In this document: positions 6,559 to 13,163 of the stretch, one piece after another
How the letters are laid out: every line of letters starts with the position of its first letter
Numbering within the stretch: the stretch's first letter is position 1
Assembly (NCBI GenBank): GCA_019695455.1
Contig: JAEUAC010000112.1
Coordinates: 1 to 14,149 of the forward strand
Length of the DNA: 14,149 nt
Direction of reading: 5' to 3'
Origin: Methylorubrum extorquens
Lineage (GTDB): Bacteria > Pseudomonadota > Alphaproteobacteria > Rhizobiales > Beijerinckiaceae
Program-made: the position numbers and the translations under genes
Notes under the pieces: generated by a model
The model's input: the letters and a program-made list of their open reading frames with translations, nothing else
What the model was told of the DNA's origin: nothing
Database searches by the model: none

Positions 6559-6722
6559 CGAATCTGCCCCCTCGTGCGGCCTGCCGGGCCGTCATGCGCC
6601 ACTGTTCGTTGGTCGCGCGTGTCGCCGGTCCGGTCACCGGCGGCGCGTCGACGAGCACGCTTCGCTCGCCCCTGACCACAGGATTGTGGCGGCTTTGGTA
6701 CACCGCCGCGGAGGCTGACGAC
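6559..6722. promoter_or_regulatory. Divergent intergenic region upstream of rsmE and the secreted-protein gene
   Basis: The 164 bases must hold promoters for both flanking genes. A small perfect inverted repeat, CCACA-GGAT-TGTGG, lies at 6676-6689, 33 bases before the rsmE start. GGAGG at 6710-6714, eight bases before the ATG at 6723, is a strong ribosome site and decides the rsmE start. The rsmE frame stays open upstream to 6594, but that segment has no family similarity. No clear sigma-70 boxes could be assigned. Confidence 0.5.
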
Positions 6723-7466
6723 ATGGCCGCCTACGACTTCAAGGCGCATCGCCTGTTCATGGAGGCGGATCTGCGTCCCGGGGAGCCCCTCGCCCTCGAC
6801 CGCGCGGCCGCGAACTACCTCCTGAACGTGCTCCGGCTGGGGGCGGGCGATTCGGTCCTCGTGTTCAACGGCCGCGACGGCGAGTGGCGCGCGACGCTCG
6901 AACCCGACGGGCGCAAGTCCGCCGGCCTCCGCCCCGCCGAGCAGGTGCGGGCGCAGACGCGGGCGCCCGACCTCCTCTACCTGTTCGCCCCCCTGAAGCA
7001 CGCCCGGCTCGACTACCTCGTCCAGAAGGCGGTCGAGATGGGCGCCGGCACGATCGCGCCGGTGCTGACGCGCCGCACGGTCGCGAGTCGCGTCAACGGC
7101 GACCGGATGCGGGCGAACGCCGTCGAGGCGGCCGAGCAATGCGGCATCCTGTCGGTGCCGGCCGTGCTGGCGGAGCAGCGCCTCGAGGCGGCGCTCGACG
7201 CGCTCGAACCCGAGCGCGTCCTCGTCTTCTGCGACGAGGACGCGGCGGTGGCCGATCCCGTCGCGGCGCTCGCCGCCATCGGGCCGGGACGGCCGCTCGC
7301 GCTTCTCGTCGGGCCGGAGGGCGGGTTCGCGCCGGAGGAGCGGGAGCGTCTGCTCGCGCGCCCGGAGACGGTCCGCATCTCGCTCGGGCCGCGCATCCTC
7401 CGGGCCGACACGGCCTCCGTCGCGGCGCTGGCACTGATCGGCCCGACGGCCGGGGATTGGCTCTGA
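6723..7466 (+). CDS. rsmE: 16S rRNA (uracil-1498-N3)-methyltransferase
   Basis: RsmE methylates N3 of U1498 in the decoding region of 16S rRNA, using S-adenosylmethionine, late in 30S assembly. The product has 247 residues, normal for the family. The N-terminal PUA-like domain contains HRLFMEADL and the YLLNVLRLGAGDSVLVFNG block. The C-terminal SPOUT domain carries QKAVEMGAGTIAPVLTRR, VEAAEQCG, the knot loop LLVGPEGGF (about 194-202) and SLGPRILRADTA (about 220-231), the SAM-binding trefoil; the family usually reads ILRTETA or ILRAETA, so Asp replaces Glu conservatively. GGAGG eight bases before this ATG fixes the start. It sits 121 bases before gshA on the same strand, an arrangement I recall as common in Hyphomicrobiales; they may share a transcript. 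Confidence 0.95.
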   Translation: MAAYDFKAHRLFMEADLRPGEPLALDRAAANYLLNVLRLGAGDSVLVFNGRDGEWRATLEPDGRKSAGLRPAEQVRAQTRAPDLLYLFAPLKHARLDYLVQKAVEMGAGTIAPVLTRRTVASRVNGDRMRANAVEAAEQCGILSVPAVLAEQRLEAALDALEPERVLVFCDEDAAVADPVAALAAIGPGRPLALLVGPEGGFAPEERERLLARPETVRISLGPRILRADTASVAALALIGPTAGDWL

Positions 7467-7587
7467 CCGGAGACGTGTCCGCGCCCGCGTTGCGGCCGGG
7501 CCTGCGGCCCCGTATGGAGACGACAACTTGGGGGCGGGGGGTATCCGCCTCGGCCGGGCCGCGCGCCCGAAATCATTCGAGGTGCGC

Positions 7588-8940
7588 ATGGCGCGCGACG
7601 TGAGTGACGCGACACCGATCGCGTCGCGGGACGAACTGGTGGGCTGGATCGCCGAGGGCGAGAAGCCGAAAGCCGCCTGGCGGATCGGGACGGAGCACGA
7701 GAAGGTGCCGTTCTATGCCGGAACGGCCGATCCCGTGCCCTACGAGGGCGAGCGCGGCATCGGCGCGCTGCTCGGTTCGCTCGGCGCGTCCACGGGTTGG
7801 GACGCCATCACCGACCGCGGCCACGTGATCGGCCTCGCGGCGCCCGACGACGGCGGCGCGATCTCGCTCGAGCCGGGCGGGCAGTTCGAGCTGTCGGGGG
7901 CGCCGGTCGCGACCGCGCAGGAGACGGCGGACGAACTCGCCGCCCACCTCGCCGCCGCGAAGGAAGCGGCCGAGCCGCTCGGCATCCGCTTCCTGACGCT
8001 CGGCATGAGCCCGCTCTGGACCCGGGCCGAGACGCCCGTGATGCCCAAGAGCCGCTACCGCATCATGGCCAACTACATGCCGAAGGTCGGCTCGCTCGGC
8101 CTCGACATGATGTTCCGCACCGCGACCGTGCAGGCCAACCTCGATTTCGGCAGCGAAGCCGACATGGTGCAGAAGCTGCGGGTCTCGATCGCGCTGCAGC
8201 CCGTCGCGACGGCGCTCTTCGCCAACTCGCCGTTCACCGACGGCCGGCCGAACGGCCTCAAGTCGATGCGCTCGGCCATCTGGCTCGACACCGATGGCGC
8301 CCGCACGGGCATGCTGCCCTTCGCCTTCGAGCCGGGCATGGGCTACGAGCGCTACGTCGATTACGCGCTGGACGTGCCGCTCTACTTCGTGAAGCGCGGC
8401 GACACCTACCACGACGTCGCGGGCTCCTCCTTCCGGGACCTGCTCGACGGCCGCCTCGACGCCCTGCCGGGCGAGCGGGCCACGATCTCGGACTGGGCGA
8501 ACCACCTCTCGACGATCTTCCCGGAGGTCCGCCTGAAGCGGTTCCTCGAGATGCGCGGCGCCGACAACGGGCCTCCCGAGATGATCGCGGCCCTGGCCGC
8601 GTTTTGGGCCGGCCTCTTCTACGACCAGGCCGCCCTCGACGGCGCCGACGCGCTGATCGCGGGCTGGTCGACGGAGGACAGGCACGCGCTGCGCCAGGAC
8701 GTGCCGCGCCTGGGCCTCGGCGCCACGATCGCCGGCCGTCCGCTGCGCGACGTCGCGGTCGATGCCGTCGCGATCGCGCGGGCGGGGCTCGCGGCCCGCG
8801 GCTTCGGCGAGGAGCCCTTCCTCGACCCGATCGCCGCCATCGCCGAGAGCGGGCGCTGCCTCGCCGACGACCTCCTCGCGAAGTTCGCGGGCCCCTGGCA
8901 CGGCTCCGTCCGTCCGGCCTTCGACGACGAGGTGTACTGA
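7588..8940 (+). CDS. gshA: Glutamate-cysteine ligase, plant/alphaproteobacterial type
   Basis: This enzyme joins L-glutamate and L-cysteine with ATP to give gamma-glutamylcysteine, the first and usually rate-limiting step of glutathione synthesis in the cytoplasm. The 450 residues match the alphaproteobacterial/plant class, not the E. coli class. Signature parts are RIGTEHEK (about 32-39) with metal-binding Glu residues, ISLEPGGQFELSGAP, MPKSRYRIMANYMPKVG, TVQANLDFGSE, FANSPFTDGRPNGL and the FPEVRLKRFLEMRGAD substrate block. GAGG five bases before the ATG at 7588 supports this start; the 20 in-frame codons upstream begin at a TTG and carry no similarity. Plant-type enzymes are redox-regulated by cysteines; this sequence has very few cysteines, so that control is unlikely here. 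No gshB is visible nearby. Confidence 0.96.
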   Translation: MARDVSDATPIASRDELVGWIAEGEKPKAAWRIGTEHEKVPFYAGTADPVPYEGERGIGALLGSLGASTGWDAITDRGHVIGLAAPDDGGAISLEPGGQFELSGAPVATAQETADELAAHLAAAKEAAEPLGIRFLTLGMSPLWTRAETPVMPKSRYRIMANYMPKVGSLGLDMMFRTATVQANLDFGSEADMVQKLRVSIALQPVATALFANSPFTDGRPNGLKSMRSAIWLDTDGARTGMLPFAFEPGMGYERYVDYALDVPLYFVKRGDTYHDVAGSSFRDLLDGRLDALPGERATISDWANHLSTIFPEVRLKRFLEMRGADNGPPEMIAALAAFWAGLFYDQAALDGADALIAGWSTEDRHALRQDVPRLGLGATIAGRPLRDVAVDAVAIARAGLAARGFGEEPFLDPIAAIAESGRCLADDLLAKFAGPWHGSVRPAFDDEVY

Positions 8941-8961
8941 CCCGCAGCGGTCGCGCGTGGT

Positions 8962-8994
8962 CCGGGGCCGGGCCCCGGCCGTCGCCGGGGCGAC
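8962..8994 (+). terminator. Tandem GC-rich hairpins downstream of gshA
   Basis: CCGGGGC-CGG-GCCCCGG (8962-8978) is a perfect 7-base-pair stem beginning 21 bases after the gshA stop. It is followed directly by GTCGC-CGGG-GCGAC (8981-8994 region), a second 5-6 base-pair stem. Neither is followed by a T run, so this is a candidate structure-dependent or Rho-assisted end rather than a canonical intrinsic terminator. It lies between convergent genes, where termination is expected. Confidence 0.4.
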
Positions 8995-9081
8995 CGGCTG
9001 AGAACCACGCTCACCCCGTCGCCCGTCGGGTCCCGTCCTCTCCACTCGCGCGAAAAGCCCGAGGCTGCGCCCCGGCCGTCG
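8973..9081. repeat. 12-base direct repeat in the gshA / GGDEF-EAL intergenic region
   Basis: CCCCGGCCGTCG occurs at 8973-8984 and again at 9070-9081, 97 bases apart. The first copy shares bases with the hairpins after gshA; the second lies just before the end of the convergent gene. It may be chance in GC-rich DNA or a trace of a small duplication. Confidence 0.35.
9052..9066 (-). terminator. Weak intrinsic terminator candidate for the GGDEF-EAL gene
   Basis: On the minus strand, about 30 bases past the stop codon, AGCC-TCG-GGCT is followed by TTTTCG. The stem is only four base pairs, but it is the one place in this intergenic region with a short T run in the right orientation. This is weak support only. 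Confidence 0.28.
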
Positions 9082-9097
9082 TCGACCGTGAGGGCCG

Positions 9098-12019
9098 TCA
9101 GGCGGCTTCGGGCTTCGCGCCGACGAGGCGGCGGGCCTGGAGGGAGGACATCGGCTCGCCGAAGACGAAGCCCTGCGCGTAGTCGCAGCCGAGATGGTAG
9201 AGCTCGATCGCCTCGGATTCCGTCTCCGCGCCCTCGGCGACCACGTCCATGCCGAGTTCCTCCGCGAGGCCCACGATGGAGCGCAGGATGGTCGGGCGGC
9301 CGCTCGACAGCTCCCGCACGAAGGACTGGTCGATCTTGATCGTGTCGAAGGGGAAGCGCTGCAGGTAGGAGAGCGCCGAGAAGCCCGTGCCGAAATCGTC
9401 GAGCGAGAGGCCGGCGCCGAGGTCGCGGATGCGGGTCAGGATCTGGGCCGCGTATTCCGGGTTCTCCATCACGAGGCTCTCGGTCAGCTCGAGCTTGAGC
9501 GAGCCCGGCGCGACCGGCGAGCGGGCGAGCACCGTCTTCAGGTCCTGCAGGAGGTCGTGCCGCAGGATCTGCCGGCTCGACACGTTCACGGAGGCGAAGA
9601 TCGGCGGGTCGACGTCGAGCGCGCTCTGCCAGGCGGCGAGTTCGCGCGCGGTCTGCTCGAGCGCGAAGACGCCGAGCTCGACGATCATCCCGGTCTCCTC
9701 GGCGATCGGGATGAAACGCTGCGGCGAGACGGGCCCGAGCCGGGCGTGGTTCCAGCGGAGCAGCGCCTCGAACCCCGCGATGGTCCGGTCCTCCAGCCGC
9801 ACGATCGGCTGGTAGGCGACCCGCATCTCGCCCCGGTCGAGCGCGCGCCGCAGGTCGCTCTCGAGACCGAGTCGGTCGCCGCGCGGCACGGTCCGCATGG
9901 CGGGCGCGTAGCTCTCGATGCGGTCGCCGCCGAGGCGCTTGGCCTGCGTCAGCGCCATGGCGGCGGACTTCATCAGCTCGTCCGCCTTCTCGGGACGGGC
10001 GGCGTCGTGCCGGGCGACGCCCATCGAGGCCGTCAGGAAGATCTCCCGCTCGGCGAACGTGATCGGCGTCGAGATGGTCTGGCGGAGCTGGTCGGCCACG
10101 ACGTCCACCCGCTGGTCGTCGCGCTCGGAGAGGAGCAGCACGGCGAACTCGTCGCCGGCGATGCGGGCGAGCGTGTCCTGCGGCCGCAGCAGACGGCCGA
10201 GGCGCCGCGTCAGCGTGAGGAGGATCTGGTCGCCGGCCACGTGGCCGATCGATTCGTTGACCTGCTTGTAGCGGTCGAGATCGAACAGGATGACGGTCGG
10301 GCGGGGCGGGGCCTCGGCCGGAGGGAGGGCCAGCACGGCGTCCAGCCGGTCCATGAAGAGCTGCCGGTTCGGCAGGCCCGTGAGGTTGTCGTGCACGGCG
10401 TCATGGAGCAGCCGCTCCTCGGCCGTCTTGGCGTCGGTCACGTCGGCGAGGGTGCCGACGATGCGGGCGACCTCGCCGTCCGAGCCGACGACGGGCCGGG
10501 CCTTCAGGCGGAACCAGCTCGGCGCCCCGCCGGCCGAGATGAGCCGGAAGTCGTGCGAGAGCCGGCCGCGGCGGTTCTCGATCACGGCGTCGAAGACCGC
10601 GCGCAACCGGTCGCGGTCGAAGGTGTGGACGTGGTCCATCCAGTCCGCCGCGGACCCGCCGAGCACGCCGCGCCGGTGGCCGAGCGCGTGTTCGAGGTCC
10701 GGCGAGACGAAGACGTCGTCGCCCGGCACGTCCCAATCGAAGACCGTGTCGCCCGAGCCCGCGAGCGCCAGCGCGCGCCGCTCCTGCTCGCTGGAGAGCC
10801 CCGGCAGCGCCGCGCCCGAGAAGGCGTGCTGCATGACCGTGAAGCCGATCAGCATGACGATGAGCACGAGGCCGCCGATCAGCGCCGGCTGGACGAGGTC
10901 GTTGCCGAGCCGGCCCATGACCGTGAACCCAGCCGCCGTCACCCAGGCGACGAGGAGCAGCCATGTCGGGAAGAGCATGATGGCGCGGTCGAAGCCGTGC
11001 AGCGCGAGGTGGATGATGAGGATCACGCCGACGAAGGCGAGCGCCCCGATCGAGATGCGGGCGACGCCGGCCGCGATCGGCGGGTCCACGATGGCGAGGC
11101 CGACGAGGGCGGCCAGGAACACGAACCAGAACGCCGTGACGTGGCTGTAGCGCACGTGCCAGCGGTTCAGGTTCAGGTAGGCGAAGAGGAAGACGAGGAG
11201 GGTCGCCGCGAGCACGGCCTCCGCGCCGGCCCGGTAGATGCGCTCCGCCGCCTCCGGGAGCGGGAAGATGCGCTGGAAGAAGCCGAAATCGATGCACGCG
11301 TAGGCGAGCACCGCCCAGGCGAGCGCGGCCGCCGCCGGGAAGATCAGGGCGCCCTTCACGACGAAGACGATCGTCAGGAACAGGGCGAGCAGACCCGCGA
11401 TCCCGATGATGATGCCCTTGTAGAGGAGGAGCCCGTTGACCTTCTGCCGGTAGGCCTCCGCTTCCCAGAGATAGACCTGCCCCACATTCGCCGAGGCGAG
11501 CTCGGCCACGAAGGTCACGGTGGTGCCGGGGTCGAGCGTGATCTGGAACAGGTCGGCGTCGGGCGCCGCCTCCCGTTCCGGCCGGATGCCCTCGCTCGCC
11601 GTGATGGCCGCGATGCGCGTCGCGCCGAGATCGGGCCAGACGAGACCGGACCCGACCAGCCGGAAGTGGGGGGCGACGAGAAGGCGCTCGATCTGTTCGT
11701 CGGAGGAGTTCGTGAGCGCGAACGCGATCCAGTCCGGCCGCGATCCGGTTTCGCGCGCCTTCACGGCGATGCGGCGCACGATCCCGTCGCGGCCCGGTGC
11801 CGTCGAGATCTGCACGAGGTCGCCGTCCGACCGGTAGCGCTCGATCATGGGCGTGAGATCGATCGCGGCCACGTTGGGCAGCACGCGCACGGCCTCGACG
11901 GCTCGGGCGGTGTCCGGGACGGACAGACCGGCCGCGAGCGCGATCAGGATCGCGAGGGCAGTGAGGAAGGCGCGCAACGAGTCTGTGCGGGTTGAGGCCG
12001 GCAAATCGGTCCGGCCCAT
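9098..12019 (-). CDS. Membrane c-di-GMP turnover protein: periplasmic sensor - 7TM - PAS - GGDEF - EAL
   Basis: The 973-residue product begins with a signal-anchor (about 15-35), then a periplasmic beta-rich domain to about 190 (AIDLTPMIERY, HFRLVGSGLVWPDLG, FQITLDPGTTVTFVAEL), then seven hydrophobic segments (about 195-397), a PAS_3-type domain (about 410-535), GGDEF and EAL. The GGDEF signature is AGDEF at 621-625, with Ala for the first Gly, preceded five residues earlier by RPQD (612-615), an RxxD I-site. The EAL motif is at 751-753, and the later catalytic parts are all present: NVSSRQ, ELTES, LDDFGTGFSALSYL, IKIDQSF, AEGAET and YAQGF. Phosphodiesterase activity is therefore likely; cyclase activity is uncertain. 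I recall close relatives across Hyphomicrobiales. The ATG at 12019 gives a proper signal-anchor, but lacks a good Shine-Dalgarno; the frame open to 12289 has no similarity. Confidence 0.93.
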   Translation of the reverse strand: MGRTDLPASTRTDSLRAFLTALAILIALAAGLSVPDTARAVEAVRVLPNVAAIDLTPMIERYRSDGDLVQISTAPGRDGIVRRIAVKARETGSRPDWIAFALTNSSDEQIERLLVAPHFRLVGSGLVWPDLGATRIAAITASEGIRPEREAAPDADLFQITLDPGTTVTFVAELASANVGQVYLWEAEAYRQKVNGLLLYKGIIIGIAGLLALFLTIVFVVKGALIFPAAAALAWAVLAYACIDFGFFQRIFPLPEAAERIYRAGAEAVLAATLLVFLFAYLNLNRWHVRYSHVTAFWFVFLAALVGLAIVDPPIAAGVARISIGALAFVGVILIIHLALHGFDRAIMLFPTWLLLVAWVTAAGFTVMGRLGNDLVQPALIGGLVLIVMLIGFTVMQHAFSGAALPGLSSEQERRALALAGSGDTVFDWDVPGDDVFVSPDLEHALGHRRGVLGGSAADWMDHVHTFDRDRLRAVFDAVIENRRGRLSHDFRLISAGGAPSWFRLKARPVVGSDGEVARIVGTLADVTDAKTAEERLLHDAVHDNLTGLPNRQLFMDRLDAVLALPPAEAPPRPTVILFDLDRYKQVNESIGHVAGDQILLTLTRRLGRLLRPQDTLARIAGDEFAVLLLSERDDQRVDVVADQLRQTISTPITFAEREIFLTASMGVARHDAARPEKADELMKSAAMALTQAKRLGGDRIESYAPAMRTVPRGDRLGLESDLRRALDRGEMRVAYQPIVRLEDRTIAGFEALLRWNHARLGPVSPQRFIPIAEETGMIVELGVFALEQTARELAAWQSALDVDPPIFASVNVSSRQILRHDLLQDLKTVLARSPVAPGSLKLELTESLVMENPEYAAQILTRIRDLGAGLSLDDFGTGFSALSYLQRFPFDTIKIDQSFVRELSSGRPTILRSIVGLAEELGMDVVAEGAETESEAIELYHLGCDYAQGFVFGEPMSSLQARRLVGAKPEAA

Positions 12020-12137
12020 CGGGTTGTGGAGCAACCGCTCCGGGGAGGCAAAGCGGGTTCGCGGCCGGGCGCGACCGCCTTGTGGAGAACGGCTTCGACC
12101 CGAGCTTTGCGGCCGAAACGAGATGGCGGGTCCGCGC
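12020..12137 (-). promoter_or_regulatory. Leader of the GGDEF-EAL gene with hairpin near the start codon
   Basis: These 118 bases lie between the propeller-gene stop and the GGDEF-EAL ATG. GGAGC-GGTT-GCTCC (12028-12041 on the plus-strand numbering) forms a 5-base-pair stem ending nine bases before the ATG, over the position where a ribosome site would be. The GGAG in this stem is the only Shine-Dalgarno-like sequence and would be paired in the hairpin. No clear promoter or terminator is seen. Confidence 0.3.
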
Positions 12138-13151
12138 TCAGGGCGGGCCGAGGTCGAGCACGCCCCCGAAGATGTCCCACTTCGCCCAGCAGGTGCCGCA
12201 GCGCGTGTCGCGATCCAGGGGCCCGCCATAGGCCACGAGGGGCGGGGAGGGGTCCGGCCCGCCGGACGCCGTGCCCGAGATCCCCGCATTGTGCGTGTAG
12301 GGCGGGAAGCAGCCGACCCCGCAGACGATCTCGGGTTCGGACCACGTGATCCCGTCCCGCGAGCGGCGGAGCGAGAGGGTCGTGTCCGCCGTGTGCTGGC
12401 TCTCGATGCCGATCATGACGTAGCCGCCCGTCCCGTCGCGCTTCACGTCGATGGAGGGGGTCGCGACGTTGGTCTCCCTGCCGCGCGGCCAGCGGGTCGG
12501 GTCGCGCGTCTCGGTGCGGAACAGCTTGAGGCAGGCCGTCGCCCCGCAGGTCGTGTCGTCCGTGTACCAGCCGACGAGCCGGCCGCGCTCGACCACCACG
12601 CTCTGCTGGCCGGCCCCGTAGAAGGGCGTCTTCTCGGGCTTCGGGTTCAGGGGGCGGATGATCGCCTGCGGGTCGGGTGCGTCCTCCTCCCAGGTCTCGC
12701 GCCGGGTCCATTTCAGGTACGGGCCGCCGATCTCCTCGGCGCGCGCGACGAACATCAGCGTCTGCACGTTCAGCTCGTTGCCCGAGTAGAAGAGATACCA
12801 GTAGGGCCGGGCATCGTTCGGCGCCTTGTAGCGGACGAGCGAGGGATCGCAGGCCGCCCGCTCTCCGACGGGGTCGCGCGAGTTCAGCACGATCGTCGGC
12901 GGGCTCCAGGTCTGCCCGTCGGTCGAGGTCGAGTAGCGGACGTAGTCCCACGCGTCCGGGATGCGGCCGTAGCTGCAATACATCATGTGGTAGGTGCCGC
13001 GATCGTGCACGATCGTCGGCGCGTAGGCGTAGCCGTAGCCGTTCCGGGCGGACGAGATCAGGAGCCCGGCATCGGTGTAGGGCGTCTGCGCGACGGCGCC
13101 GGACGACAGGCCGATGGCGAGAAGGACGGCGGCGGCGAGGGAGCGCAACAT
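12138..13151 (-). CDS. Secreted beta-propeller glycosidase-like protein (GH43/GH32-like fold)
   Basis: The 337-residue product has a Sec signal peptide (LRSLAAAVLLAIGLSSGAVA, cleavage near residue 21/22). The mature part reads as a five-bladed propeller of the GH43/GH32/GH62 type: blade-start patterns such as APTIVHDRGTYHMMY, CDPSLVRY, YWYLFYSG, GAGQQSVVV and GGYVMIGIESQ, and two SxDGxTW turns (about 74-81 and 262-269). Eight Cys come mostly in pairs (near 58, 100, 201/206, 276/280, 317/320), suggesting disulfides and export. Catalytic acids cannot be assigned with confidence, so it may be a glycan-binding or inactive relative. AGGAGG six bases before the ATG at 13151 is the best Shine-Dalgarno here and overlaps the TAG of the upstream peptidase, so translation is coupled. 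An ATG seven codons earlier lies upstream of this site and is rejected. Confidence 0.82.
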   Translation of the reverse strand: MLRSLAAAVLLAIGLSSGAVAQTPYTDAGLLISSARNGYGYAYAPTIVHDRGTYHMMYCSYGRIPDAWDYVRYSTSTDGQTWSPPTIVLNSRDPVGERAACDPSLVRYKAPNDARPYWYLFYSGNELNVQTLMFVARAEEIGGPYLKWTRRETWEEDAPDPQAIIRPLNPKPEKTPFYGAGQQSVVVERGRLVGWYTDDTTCGATACLKLFRTETRDPTRWPRGRETNVATPSIDVKRDGTGGYVMIGIESQHTADTTLSLRRSRDGITWSEPEIVCGVGCFPPYTHNAGISGTASGGPDPSPPLVAYGGPLDRDTRCGTCWAKWDIFGGVLDLGPP

Positions 13152-13157
13152 CGTCGA

Positions 13158-13163
13158 CCTCCT
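13158..13163 (-). promoter_or_regulatory. Strong ribosome binding site overlapping the M16 peptidase stop
   Basis: AGGAGG on the minus strand, six bases before the ATG at 13151, uses the AG of the peptidase TAG stop codon. It fixes the propeller-gene start and couples it to the peptidase gene. Confidence 0.85.

Noticed and set aside
6594..6722. N-terminal extension of rsmE
   Set aside because: The extra 43 codons have no RsmE similarity and lie upstream of the strong GGAGG that serves the ATG at 6723.
7573..9045. Minus-strand frame of 490 codons over gshA
   Set aside because: It is an antisense shadow of gshA, rich in Arg/Glu/Gly, with no motif.
9194..11995. A 933-codon open frame on the plus strand, antisense to the GGDEF-EAL gene
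   Set aside because: It is composed of Arg/Glu/Asp/Val/Gly repeats with no recognisable domain, and it mirrors the codon pattern of the well-supported minus-strand gene. Long antisense frames are expected at this GC content.
12020..12289. N-terminal extension of the GGDEF-EAL protein
   Set aside because: The extra 90 codons are Arg/Pro-rich, overlap the end of the propeller gene and would put the signal-anchor deep inside the protein.
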